The notes under the pieces were generated by a model that searched no databases, was not told the DNA's origin, and saw only the letters and a list, made by a program, of their open reading frames with translations. From positions 107,660,620 to 107,724,619 of the forward strand of contig CM060900.1 of the NCBI GenBank assembly GCA_030762935.1: 64,000 nt of DNA, in the 5' to 3' direction. Shown one piece after another: positions 1-10,589 of this stretch. The number at the start of each line of letters is the position of its first letter. Position 1 is the first letter of the stretch. A program made the position numbers and the translations under genes. This DNA comes from Hymenopus coronatus (Eukaryota > Arthropoda > Insecta > Mantodea > Hymenopodidae).

Positions 1-60
1 AAACCGGAACCTCCCGAATGTGAGCCTCGCACGTTTCCTTGGAGCTATCTCGGCACTACA
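1..60 (-). repeat. tRNA-derived SINE fragment cut by window edge
   Basis: Read on the minus strand this has the CATTCGGGAGGTTCCGG pattern of a tRNA anticodon arm running into a B-box-like region, as in other tRNA-derived SINEs of this window (compare 19640-19860 and 54340-54755). Only the head is present, so the assignment is weak. Confidence 0.3.
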
Positions 61-84
61 CGGGGGCTTATATCCACTGGTACA

Positions 85-85
85 C

Positions 86-143
<58 letters not shown>
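85..143. repeat. (AT)n microsatellite
   Basis: Almost uninterrupted AT dinucleotide repeat after a short TATATG-type lead-in. Confidence 0.95.
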
Positions 144-146
<3 letters not shown>

Positions 147-1104
147 ATGTCATAACAGGTGGTAATCACATAGATCCGTAGTACTAAAATCAATCAGCCT
201 CCTTACCACTAAAATGAAGGGCCATTACAAATCTCTGCCCATTTTTCACTGCCAGATTTCTACTTACAGTGACCTGTGCTCCTTCAGCATTTTCCCTCTT
301 ACATTGTCCTGATTTTTCTGTTGTTACAATTTCCTTTCCTTTGCTTGGCGAAGATATATCTTCATTTCCTATTGATTTATACAGAGAGTGCCTCGGGAGC
401 TTTTAGTTTATTGCCTACCGATAATGGCCTGCCATTTCAAGTATTTTATCCCCTTTTTGTTGTATTTACTGTACCTTGAGGCACTTACTTTAACACCCAC
501 ACGTCCCATCAGAGATTACAAGTGCCCTGTGGGTTTGTAGCAGTAATGGCATGACCTAGAAATGGATTCTTATCACCAATACATCGCAAGAGACATTCAG
601 CTATCTTCAATTTTATAGCATATCTGCACGTTACAGCAAGAGTAGACATATTCCTCTTATGCTAGTATTCGGACCTAGACAAACAAGTTTATGATTTATT
701 TTATTATCCACACACCACACTGGGTGGTGTTTACTAGTGTAGTGCAATGTTCGAACTTGGAATGGGACAACGTGAGCTTTGCTGCATATGCAATCATCAA
801 AACATATGAGTGGAATGTGTAGTTTAAAATTCCCAAGCGCAGTCAAATTCGTACGAAAGGCTTGTTCGAAGCGATATTTGCTGCTTGGAATGCATGACAT
901 TTCTTGATTTATTGACGTTCCAAGCGTTGTGGTTCATGCAGAAATGGGTAAATCCTTGTTTACAAGATATGGCAAAGGTCAAGAATCTGTTGGTGTAATA
1001 TAATATGTTAGGGATGATGGATTGGTTTAACCCAGACCTAGCCAATGACATTTTCATTAATAAATAAATTACGATCAGTATTTAATTTGTAGTTTACTCT
1101 CATT
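144..1104. other. no recognised feature
   Basis: About 960 bp of AT-rich sequence. Only short open frames (67-89 codons) on both strands without recognisable motifs; no repeat of the families described elsewhere in this window was seen. Confidence 0.6.
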
Positions 1105-1112
1105 TAGAGGGA

Positions 1113-1340
1113 AGGCCGCGTCGTGGTCGAAAGGTTAGACCACTCGCCTCTAATCAAGGTGACCCGGATACGATCCTTGATATGTGATTTATATTGGACA
1201 AAGGGGCGCAGAGGTGGGCTTTCTCCGGTTTCTCCTTTCTATCGCATTCCACCGCTGCTTCATCTTCATTCCATGTATCACCAGTGTCATCGCCTTAGCT
1301 GTCATAGCAGTAAAAGCGACTGTTAAACACTATCAAAAAA
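1113..1340 (+). repeat. SINE-1 (tRNA-derived), near full length
   Basis: Starts with a tRNA-like head: GTGGTCGAAAGGTTAGACC resembles a pol III A box, and GGATACGATCC is a decayed B box (GGTTCGATCC in the better copy at 22.9 kb). The body contains CTCCGGTTTC and the segment CATTCCATGTATCACC found in all six copies; the 3' end reads GTTAAACACTATC plus an A-run. TAGAGGGA at 1105-1112 and again at 1341-1348 is a plausible target-site duplication. Non-coding; the open frames across it are fortuitous. Mobilised by a LINE in trans if it behaves like other SINEs. Confidence 0.85.
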
Positions 1341-1349
1341 TAGAGGGAG

Positions 1350-2716
1350 TGTCTCTACTCTGCTTCCCTATGGATGTGATACTAAGCAAGGACATTTTTT
1401 TATTAATTTTAGATGTTTATTTATGTTTGGTGTTACAAAATTTTGAATATTTTTATTTCAAGTTTCGTAACTAGCGGTTTTTTTTTTCAGAAACGTATTT
1501 TCATTAATTTATGCATGCGTCAATGCATTTTGGGAGGTAAATTAGTGCCAATATTTGTACCAGCATTTGAACACGATGTGACGATTCAATATTTAAGTTC
1601 ATGGGAAATGTTTCAGAATGTTTTTAGGGTGACTATTATTCTCAGACGTTCGGTTGTTTACGTAACAGGTCACACGGTTGACCCACCACTGCCCTCTGCT
1701 GTGCTCGACTAAAGGCAATGTGTAATGCAAACACAGCAGAGACAGCTCAGGGTCGTTCAAAACACATTAGATCCTGAAGTTTGTGCTTCATTTATGAAAA
1801 TGCTGTCAGCAAGCGGACAAAATGAGATACACCTGTGTATTACACCCATTGTTCTGTATTAAATATCAAATTACTCACCTCGCACTCTTTATAAAATATA
1901 TCTACAGTAAGGCCAGTACAGAAATGTACTCGTGCACATGTGAGGAAAACCTAATGATACGTATTTATTTTCCTTGCGTTAGGCACCAAAAAAGTCGAGG
2001 CAGGCTTGATTAGCTATTTCTCCAAAAGCCACACAAAATTTCTACCTGTAACTGAGTTATCATGCAAAGGAAAATGAGTCCATCCATAAAACAGAGAACA
2101 AAGTCGAACGAACGTTTGTCTCCTCTCTAAAATGCAAATTTCGGGGATGGTCACACTCGACATGAAACGAGCACACAGAGGTTTTGTATGACACTAGTGT
2201 CTAGTACATCTTAGGGTGGTGTTTGACACTCGAATCCCACAAGGAAGGGGACCCAAGTAGTGTCACAGAGTTGCGAGGTATATATTGAATTGGACTGTCT
2301 AAACCGAAATAATTATACCAAAATTATTGCCTCTATGGAAAATAGTTGAAGTAACTTGATGTGTATAACAGTAAAACTCTAAAAGTGGGGAATAACAAAT
2401 ATAGATCTTAGAACGGTCACAATAACTATCTTATAAACACAGTCACGACACGCTATATGTCGGACTATTAAGCTCCTTCTTCGGACTAAGAGAAAAGTAA
2501 AATATACTGGGTCTATGGTGACAGCTCAGCAAATGTTTGTGAAAGGCAATAAACCAACAGGAGCCTGGACAAATCGAATTGTTGATAGCGCGTAGGCTAT
2601 CGGAAATCTTGATGTTAATGATGTGATAAATTTTATGAGTGACACAAAGTAAACAATTCGGTTGTTAAAAAAGACAGCTGAAGATAACAGCATTGGTTAT
2701 GGAATAATTTACAGTG
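1350..2716. other. no recognised feature
   Basis: About 1.4 kb of AT-rich sequence with short open frames only. A small imperfect inverted pair CTCTGCTGTG / CACAGCAGAG sits at about 1690-1735. Nothing else could be assigned. Confidence 0.55.
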
Positions 2717-3235
2717 TTAAGGGACACAGAAGTGATTTTTTTAGCGCTTTTGGTAAAAATGACGATTTTTGATGCAAAAAAAGTCACTCTACTTTAAAGT
2801 ACCTAACTGCAATGTTTGATTCTCCTAGGACGGATGTAACATGTTTTAGCCGCCATTTTGAAGCGTTGAGCTGATTAAATGACTATGTCAAGCTTCAAAG
2901 CCATTTTTTTTCAAGTTCAGTTTTTCTTCCACAAAAATACTATTACAAGTCCCAGAATTTTCCCCAACGTACTTCAAAATATTTGCAATGAACTATTCGA
3001 TTAGAATTTTGATAGTGATGATATTTTCCTTTTTAAAACATAATTAACTTTATTGTACTCTGCTTATTCTGAGATTTTCACTTTGTGTTATAATTATTTA
3101 AGAATATAACAAATATGGGAAAATTTCCGCCAAGTATTAAGAAATGTAGTCTTTAGGAATGACAATTCGAGTACGATATCTCTTAGAGATGTTAGATTTT
3201 GAATGTTGCTTTTAAAATCGACATAAAGGAATGTT
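2717..3235 (+). repeat. repeat family C, copy 1
   Basis: Begins GTTAAGGGACACAGAAG and carries two blocks shared with the copy at 25690-26280: a GCCATTTT-AAGCGTT-type block followed by CTAAATGACT and TTTAAAGCCATTT, and a distal GGGAAAATTTC block. In both copies family C is followed directly by a 5'-truncated repeat A. The TTAAGGGACAC start resembles the ends of the TTAA-flanked element at 31.2 kb. No coding potential seen. Confidence 0.6.
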
Positions 3236-3254
3236 AACTCTACATAAAAAGTAT

Positions 3255-3745
3255 TGTATAAATTGCGCGTTTAAACAACATCTAAATTTTTGTGTCGTAA
3301 GTTTTTGTCTATCTCCTACAGTTATATTAAATTCGTTCAGAGTCTATTCCCAGAAAATTCAAGATCTGCATATCACTTGTGATGAAAACATCTGGAACAT
3401 GTGTTTTCATCTAAATAGTTAGAGCCATTTTTGAGAAAGCTAAGATATTCCGTGTAAAGAGTAGTTTGGGGTGGGGATTTTCTTAAAAATCTTCGTGTCG
3501 CATCGATGGAAGATGCTGAACTTAAATATCAATTTTGGTATTTGACGAACTTTTCATTTTTGAGCTATGCTCTTCACTGACTTACACATTACACGATTCT
3601 TTTTATAAAACTGGTTGTTTGTACTCAGGCGTCTCAAAACATGTATTTTCAGTGATTTTTTGGAATCGAAGTTTTGGCTGGACTACAATAACTTTTCTGT
3701 CTATGTATATTGTATATACTGGTCGAAAAAAGCAAATATGAAAAA
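3255..3745 (+). repeat. repeat family A, copy 1 (5' truncated)
   Basis: Contains the family landmarks in order: GTAAGTTTTTGTCTATCTC, CAGAAAATTCAA, the GGTATTTGACGAACTTTTC block, ACACGATTCTTTTTATAAAA and the distal CTATGTATATTGTATATAC end. The first roughly 350 bp of the family are missing. Description of the whole family is under 7290-8175. Confidence 0.85.
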
Positions 3746-3840
3746 TAACCGTAAAGGGCACAAGCAATTTTTATTAAAAGAGGAATTATGGCTAAGCTAT
3801 TTCAGATTCTATTCTTTGTAAAATAAAATATTTCATAAAG

Positions 3841-4062
3841 ATTAGTGGTTAGACTGCTCGCCTCTCACCAAGGCGATCCCAGGCGACCACATATGGGATT
3901 TGTGGTGGCCAAACCGTAATAGGGGCGGGTTTCCTCCGGTTTCCCTGCCATCACATTCCAGTGGTGCCCCATCTTCATTCCATGTCTCATCAGTATCATC
4001 GCTTGCGGTGCCGTATGTAGTAAAAGCGAGCGTTAGTCATTATCACAAAAAAAACTATTGGC
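3841..4062 (+). repeat. SINE-1, copy 2 (head truncated)
   Basis: Matches SINE-1 from GTGGTTAGACTGCTCGCCTC through CTCCGGTTTCCC, CATCTTCATTCCATG and GTAGTAAAAGCG to an A-rich end. The outermost tRNA head and a clear TSD are lacking. Confidence 0.85.
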
Positions 4063-4624
4063 GATATTCTCTGCGCTTGATGAACTCTTGGTTGTGAGAT
4101 AACTTTAGTGGGGCTTTGCGCGCAGAAATTTGTAGCCTCAGTGAGGCCAAAAGTTTATTATAAGCGTCTAGTATATTACCAGTTAGGTGAACGCTGAGCG
4201 GAAGGCACACTTCAAGTCAGACGTTACAATGTAAAAATTTTAATTAACATAATTAACATAATTCTTTTAAGTTGACTGGGGGCTGTAGGAGAGAAGACTG
4301 AGGAGTTATGGTGAACCGACTGAAGTTTCACCTCTATAAACGGAATGAGTGCATAAGTTGAAACCTGATCACCTTGGAAAATGATGTCTTGTAAACACCT
4401 AAGTTTCATTATTTTCTTTGTAAATTTTATAAATATTTTGAACGCTTAACGCACTGGTAAATGTAAGTCTTTCTTTTGAAGTTTGACTTAATTTTAGACA
4501 GCTTTCACAGTGCAATAGCGAAAGTCTTTAAGGAAAATAATGAACTCAAAATGTGAATTGTTTTAACTTAAAAATATTATATAAATATGAGTTTAATTTT
4601 CTTGGAGGCATACTTCCTTTTCCG

Positions 4625-4760
4625 TGCCTGTGCCATACCGTGCCGACCCGTGCCGTGCCGGGCCGGGAAGTGCCGAACTGAGCCGGGCGCTCGTAATGGG
4701 TTATCTAGTATTGTTTACCTAGGAGTGAAATTGGGCCGTGCCGCGCCGTGATAGGCTGAG
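4625..4760. repeat. short degenerate CCGTGCC-type repeat
   Basis: CCGTGCC/CCGGGCC units recur (GTGCCATACCGTGCCGACCC, GTGCCGTGCCGGG, GGGCCGTGCCGCGCCGTG). It is strikingly GC-rich against an AT-rich background and runs up to the start of the Tc1-like reading frame. Confidence 0.5.
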
Positions 4761-5460
4761 TGTACTGTCCGTTTGTAATGAGTTTCCTCCTTTAGGCGTT
4801 CAAGTTTCAAGAATAACTATATACCGGAGGCTTAGGGCAGTTGATCTCTATGCTAGATGTCCAAAAGTGTATGTTCCACTCACTCAAGTAAACCTACAGT
4901 CTCGTTTGCAATGGTGTCAACATCAATGGACCTTGAATAAATGGAGGGACATACTGTTTACAGATAAGTCCAGATGGAGTTTGAACAATGATTTCCGTCA
5001 TACAATAATCTGGAGAGAACATGGAACCCGTTTTCACCCTATAAACAGTGGAAATGCGCCCATTTGATGGTGCTGGCGTACTCTTGGAGGCAGGCATTAT
5101 GTTCAATGGATGTTCAGATCTTTACGTTTTCGACGGTGCTATTATGAATGCCCAGAGGTATAGAGACAAGGTACGGGAATCACGTGTGCAACTTTTCAGA
5201 GGTACAGTTGCTCTATGCTTCGTCATTGTGGACGATAATGCACGTTGGCATAGAGCCCAGCTAGTGGATGAATATCTTGAGAGGGAAGATATCCAAAACA
5301 TGGACTGGCCAGGGATGCCCTCGGATATGAACCTTATAGGGGTGCATTAGGAAGACGAGTTGCAGCCTGTCAGCCTCCACCGAAGACACTTCCAGACATC
5401 CATACTGTTGTTCATGAGGAATGAAAACAGCTGCCTGCAGAGAAAACTGTTTGGACAATT
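4738..5460 (+). pseudogene. Tc1-like DDE transposase relic
   Basis: The family cuts and pastes DNA transposons at TA sites using a DD34E catalytic triad. Here 4738-5067 encodes the end of the DNA-binding domain (SRITIYRRLRAVDLYAR) and the first catalytic aspartate in LFTDKSRWSL; 5048-5350, in another frame, encodes the second aspartate in VIVDDNARWHRA. The third acidic residue, expected in the family pattern PDLNPIEH, is lost (SDMNLIGVH), and a stop follows. The downstream tail is readable to about 5460 in a further frame. The apparent start codon is GTG, not ATG. At least two frameshifts, one stop and a lost catalytic residue mark it as dead. No terminal inverted repeats were found. Confidence 0.88.
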
Positions 5461-5914
5461 CTAATCAGGTGATACAAAATTAGATTAATCTTTTATCTGT
5501 GCTATGTACTAAAGTTGCAATGCCATGTAATTCTCGCACATTGTCGACTAAATAACACAGTGCTCATACAATTCAATCTGTTCTGTGGGAGCGTCGAGCG
5601 GGGTTAACGGATGAAGGGTTGCCCAATCAGTTTTGCCTTTTCTTACTCGCGTGGCACATTGTACCAGAATGGCACCAATGAAAATCAAGGAGAGACGCGG
5701 CTCCCCGTCAAACGATAATATTTTCAGCAAAATCACAGCGCTAGTTGTAATTTTATTATCTCTGAGTGCAAAATGCACACATGACATGGACTGCGCACGT
5801 TTCTTAATCACAAGAATCGGATCAGGAACCGACCAGCAGTAAACTTGTTCTTCGCCCATAGCCATAAGCTCCTTCTGTAAACTCTCTCTACCCTTCTTCT
5901 GCCGTGACTCTACA

Positions 5915-5948
5915 ATTGGGATAGATAGACAGACAGACAGACAGACAT
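5915..5948. repeat. (GATA/GACA)n microsatellite at LINE 3' end
   Basis: GATAGATAGACAGACAGACA-type tract adjoining the AATAAAG-containing LINE 3' UTR; most simply the LINE's 3' tail. Confidence 0.8.
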
Positions 5949-6093
5949 AGGTAGGAACTTTATTTCACTACGTAGGGCATGGCCTGGTGGCAGCGCTTTC
6001 AATATAATAATACAATAATAGTAAAATAAATAATATGCGTAATATAAGTACCCAGTCAGAATGACAATACATTATATTTATAGTATACTACAA

Positions 6094-6212
6094 ATAATGA
6101 TGATAATGATGATGATAATAATGATGATAATGATGATAATGATGATAATAATGATGTTGATAATAATGATGATAATAATGATAATAATGATGATGATAAT
6201 AATAATAACAAA
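6094..6212. repeat. (GATAAT)n-type microsatellite
   Basis: Interrupted GATAAT/GATGAT repeat of about 120 bp inside the LINE 3' UTR. Confidence 0.9.
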
Positions 6213-7010
6213 ATGTTATTATTACTAACACAATATTAAGAGCTTTATAATAGTAGTGATTATGCAATATTCCTATTTACTATCCCGACTATAAACCACT
6301 CTTCTTTACTATCTGTTTAAAACCATTCACACTTTGAGGTAAAGTCTCCAGCAACTCTGCAGGTATTTTGTACCAGTCGTTAATTGTTCTATTTGCAAAG
6401 GAAAGTTTCCCTATTCAGTTTTCTGTTTCATATTTTTTTTTCTCTCCGATTAGCCATTTCTCCCACAATATAATGGCATTAATAGCCGCTTGCTTATACC
6501 TTTGCATACAGTTTCCCCCGTACAGGTGCTAAAAATTGCGCGTATTCTTGCTCGTTTTCTACGTTTTTCTAGTGTTTCCCAGGAAGTAGCAGTGCTAGAA
6601 TGGTTTTCGAATCGGTTTCCTCTGTCTACAAACTTAGGTGCTCTTTTTTGAACTCTCTCGAGTGCTCATTTTTTGTCCTGCTCGATGCGGATCCCAGCAT
6701 GCAGTGCTATATTGTTCGAAACAAAGACGTGTATGCTAAATATCGAGACTTTCTGTTGCTGTGTTTTAATATCCTCATTACAAAGTGCAACGCTTTCCAC
6801 GCCCTCCCAGTTTACTTGTTTCCCCCACCCCAATCTTTCACTTTGTATTATCCCTAGGTATCTGGTGCTAAATGCCTGGTCTTACACTATGGATAAAACT
6901 TTGCATTTAGAGTACTCAAAAGACAAGTTCACAGTACGTAGCGGAGAGCCATCCTGCCCCGTAGCTCTGTTAACTTGCAATCTGCCCCGTCTACCTCTCT
7001 AGATATAATT

Positions 7011-7285
7011 TAATTAGATAGTAGTTAACGTCCTGCTGAAATATCAGCAACGACCACAAGTCCCCATTTCTTGTGAGTCTCGGCATGCTGTGGTTCAGCA
7101 ATACCACAAATTACGCGTTTGAGTGGTACGTTTCTCGCTTTACCCTTTTCACGCCTCTCTTCTTCCTGTCTGGCCTGAGAAACAGTAGAACCATGCCAGA
7201 GCACTAATTAGACTGTTAATTAAGTATTAATGCCTAAGGAGATTATACCTTTCTTGTTTCGAGAGTTTCGTATTTGTGCGTATCT
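7011..7285. other. no recognised feature
   Basis: Stretch between the LINE fragment and repeat A. The string CTCGGCATGCTGTGGTTCAG recurs nearly unchanged at about 8678-8697, the only link seen to other sequence in the window. Confidence 0.5.
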
Positions 7286-7289
7286 TATT

Positions 7290-8175
7290 TTCTTTAACAA
7301 AACCGGGAAAAAAAAAATCTAATGTGTTACACTCACATAATCTTCTCTAGCTACTCTACAAAAAAACTTCTTATTCTTCTTCTTTCTACACCATGTCAAT
7401 CAAGATAAACATTAGCATAATGTTCTTATTACTTAGTTCCTTATAAGTAGAAGGGAAATAAAGGAATGCGCCATGCTAAAATGACAGTTAAATGTTTTAA
7501 AAGCCGTCGTTATGCGATTGTCATTGTAAATCGCTTCTTTGCTTGGCCAGGAGTTGAACAAAAGAAAAACAGACACTTTCTGTCTGAGAAAAGTAATAAC
7601 GCTTTACAATTGAAAACAATAACAAGGAATATCTCGGAAACAGTTACCTCCACAACAAAAACGCAAAGGACATAAACTCTGTGTTTTGACGAGATCTACA
7701 TTTCTTGTGCAGTAAGTTTTTGTCTATCTCTTAAGGTTTAGCAGTTAAGCAAAATTCGTCAAAATTCTTCCAGAATAAAGAGCTGTTCAGAAGCTGTTTC
7801 CAGAAAATTCAATATATACATTTTATTTGGGATGTAAATATCTCTAATATACGGCATTTTAATCAAAATTGCTAAAGCCATTTTTAAGAAGATAAAAATA
7901 TTGGAAATTGTTCCATGTAAAAGGTAGTTTGAGATGAGGGATTTTCATGAAAATATTTGTTTCGCAGCCTTGAAAGATACCAAATCTAAATACGAAGTTT
8001 TGTATTTAACAGTCTTTTCGTTTATGAGCAATGCTGCTCACAGACACACACGGTACTTTTTCTAAAATGGTTTTTTCGGACTCAGGGGACCAAAACATAT
8101 ATTTCTGGTGAAACCTCGGGTGGAATACAATACCTTCTCTATCCACTACGTACATTGTACATGAGGGCTAGAGAA
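7290..8175 (+). repeat. repeat family A, copy 2 (full length)
   Basis: Best forward reference copy of an about 880-bp interspersed repeat present 14 times here. Proximal end: AATCTAATGTGTTAC, then a subterminal ACTTTCTCTAGC-type motif (TCTTCTCTAGC here). Next come AATCAAGATAAACATTAGC, AGTAGAAGGGAAATAA, GGCCAGGAGTTGAAC, ATCTCGGAAACAGT, ACGAGATCTACAT, GTAAGTTTTTGTCTATCTC, AATTCAATATATACATTTT and GATGAGGGATTTTCATGAAA. The distal end is TACCTTCTCTATCCACTA plus a TACATTGTACAT palindrome. Near both ends a TTCTCTA motif lies in inverted orientation. No long frame is conserved between copies, so it looks non-autonomous; its class is unknown. Confidence 0.85.
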
Positions 8176-9741
8176 AATAATATCTATTTTTGTCTGACTG
8201 AACACGCCTCCCACAAATACTTGTATTTCATAAACCATAATATGTAAATGAACACAAAATCTTATTTCATACAAGTTCATCTTTCTGAGACTATTATATT
8301 GTAAATTTATTATAGGTATATTTTTCTTGATTAATAGCTCTTTTTCATTGCAGCCTAACGGCATTTAGTTAAAGCAATCACAATATGATAGTTAACATAG
8401 TCAATCTGCTCTAATATTTCAATTAATTAACAACTGAAAACGGAGTATTCCGTCGCATTGTATTGTTGTTTGGTTCAGTGTAGTTTGACGCAGCCCTGAT
8501 TTTTCCTTTTACAACACGAAACGAAACAGTGATGAAATAGAGAAGAACGTTTATTTGTTTCTTGGTTTTTGCTGTCTTTGAATGGAAACAGGAATCTACA
8601 GTTTCCTGCGCTTTTTGATAATAATTGAATGCAATTGCCTATATTTCCTCAAGAGGTTGGGATCAGAAAATCCGTCTCGGCATGCAGTGGTTCAGTTTCT
8701 GTTTATTAGATTAGAAATTAGTCTGACATCATAAGAATATAATCATAAAGTTTCATACTTAATTCCATCTAAAACTGTGTAAAAGTGTATTTGTATAAAC
8801 GCCTGCACTATGTTACGCCCACAGAGCATTTCCAAAGAACAGCCACTCAACTTTCTTCCCTATTTAGGCAGGCAAATCTTTTAGAAAGATGTGATACCTG
8901 ACCTAAGATGGCTGTAGCTGGATTGCGGTATATGTGCTCTCTTTGTAAACACACGCGTTAGAAAAGTTATCAAAGTTTTCGTTTGGAATTTGTTGTCTAG
9001 TCAAAATTTTAGGTTATTGTATAATTTTCAAAAATGCCAAGACAGCGTCTAAAATCTTACAAGAGGGATTATAAGATGTGTTGAACCACTCAAGAAGAAT
9101 AGTGCTGAAGCAACAAGTGGCTGTAATGGAAGTATGGTTATGGCCAACATCAAGCATAAAGTTCTGAATTTTCTGTTTCACATTTCCGAAAATTATATGT
9201 TCATTAGATAAGGTACATGTTTTCACAAAAGTATGTAAGAATATGCAATCAAACTTTCCATAGATATTTTTGATACAAGAATGCAGTTTTCTGTGGAAAA
9301 GAATTTTCATAAATCTTATAGAATGCAAGATGCATAGAAATATATGTGGTAAAAATGTTTTAATTTTTTTTAAATAATAAAACATTTTTCGAAAAAAAAC
9401 AAGACCTTTAGACCCTGTATTCCCAAAAATGTAAATGGCATATATCAGATAAAATCAATCAAATACTTCCAAACATTCCAGATATATTTTGTAAGCATAT
9501 TTGTAACTGGTAGGAAAAGCTGGTAAGGATATCTCAAACAGAAATGAAAATATGGTAAAATTTGTATAAGGCTGCATTAGCGCATAGTCCCCTTTAAATA
9601 AATTCTCCTGTCTGAGGACTAACAATAAGAGTGATGGATTTTGTCACTTTATAAACAATGTAGAGTTCATAGGTTTACGTGGTTAAGTGAACTGTTCTAA
9701 AAGAAAGTCATGTGTAGTTAGTTAGCAAAATAATTTGGATT
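8176..9741. other. unassigned AT-rich stretch with one 123-codon frame
   Basis: The longest open frame is on the minus strand at 9014-9385 (123 codons) and shows no motif I recognise. The segment near 9587-9597 ends GTCCCCTTTAA, resembling the GGGGAC-type ends of TTAA-flanked elements (31.2 kb), so part of it may be such an element in minus orientation; its other end was not found. Confidence 0.4.
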
Positions 9742-9866
9742 ACCAGTTGGTCCAACTATCTCGTATTTGACGACATAAATATCCCTTCGTGCGTTAAAGA
9801 AGTTGCTGAAGTCAACGGGGTTATTTCAAGTTGAAACCAGTAAGTGGGGAACCGGCTGAGCGACCT
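9742..9866 (+). repeat. half of a foldback MITE (same family as 23212-23516)
   Basis: Shares CCAACT, ATATCCCTTCGTGCGTTAA, AAGTCAACGGGGTTATTTCA and AGTGGGGAACCGG with the left arm of the palindromic element at 23.2 kb. Only one arm is present; a SINE-1 abuts it at about 9867 and the second arm was not found beyond. Confidence 0.75.
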
Positions 9867-9992
9867 TTGTTTTTTAGTGTTTAACGCCCGCTTTTCTACT
9901 TGTAGCACCTCAGGCGATGGCACTGATAATTCATGGAATGAGATGGAGCACCGGAGGAATACGATGGCAGGGAAACCGGAGAAAACCCGCCC
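9867..9992 (-). repeat. SINE-1, copy 3 (3' part only)
   Basis: Minus-strand SINE-1 tail and body (GTGTTTAACGCCCGCTTTT, GGCGATGGCACTGATAATTC, GGAGCACCGG, GGAAACCGGAGAAAACCCGC on the plus strand). The tRNA head is missing; the sequence breaks off where the LINE 3' region begins. Confidence 0.85.
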
Positions 9993-10589
9993 TATTGTAT
10001 GTTTAAATACAATAATTTTCAATAAGAGTGGATTGTCTCGCGACGGCATACCGGCTATCTGCTCGGGCTTCTAACCAGATACACGCATGGTTGGTTTGAA
10101 ACCGACGGTTCATGTTCGTCTTCAGGACGTACTGATTGTCTCAGATATCCATGATATTGCTTTTTGCGCTTAAATCTGGAGATGTGTGCCAGTGCCAGAC
10201 ACCAGACGCAAAACTGGTCGATCGGGGCATGCCCCGGTCGTGTGTCGATGCCGCAGTACCTAGCCGCATCGCGGCTTTACCTGCGAAATGAGCAGTGGAT
10301 ATGTCTACTGGTTTTTGTGTTGAGAGATGGATGTATGTACTGAAGGATAATTGTTGGTACAGGGAATTTTGTGGGGAGAGTACACGCCCACGGGCGCTTG
10401 CGCGGGCCAATCAGGAGGCCGCGTAGTTTTCTCCCGCCTGGAGCAGAATTAATTGTTCTAATTTGGATTTTGCGTTCACCCGTTATGAGGACGACACGCT
10501 TTATTATTTTTACCCCGTTTTGGTTACGGGTTAAGGTCGCTTTGCCCTTTTCAGGTTCAATTTAATGTATCTCAGGGGAGGGGGCGTGG

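Larger units (their letters stand above)
5915..7010 (-). mobile_element. LINE 3' fragment (RT C-terminus plus 3' UTR)
   Basis: On the minus strand the region reads as the C-terminal end of a non-LTR retrotransposon reverse transcriptase. Recognisable pieces are KRAPKFVDRGNRFENHSS, WETLEKRRKRARI and, nearest the end, FANRTINDWYKIPAELLETL followed by a stop at about 6295, matching the thumb/C-terminal region of CR1/L2-like LINEs. Upstream frames are broken. The 3' UTR carries an AATAAAG signal at about 5955 and ends in a TCTG/TCTA repeat, the kind of tail such LINEs often have. The conserved catalytic RT motifs are upstream of the truncation and absent. Clade is uncertain. Confidence 0.8.

Noticed and set aside
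5548..5865. 105-codon minus-strand frame and antisense 69-codon frame
   Set aside because: Next to the Tc1-like relic but with no recognisable motif, splice sites or repeat copies in the window; not enough to call a gene.
7290..8175. Repeat A as a Helitron
   Set aside because: It has a hairpin near one end, but no CTRR terminus follows it and the insertion context is not A-T.
9014..9385. 123-codon minus-strand frame
   Set aside because: Low-complexity AT-rich DNA with a Phe/Ile/His-rich product; no motif. Possibly part of a TTAA-type element.
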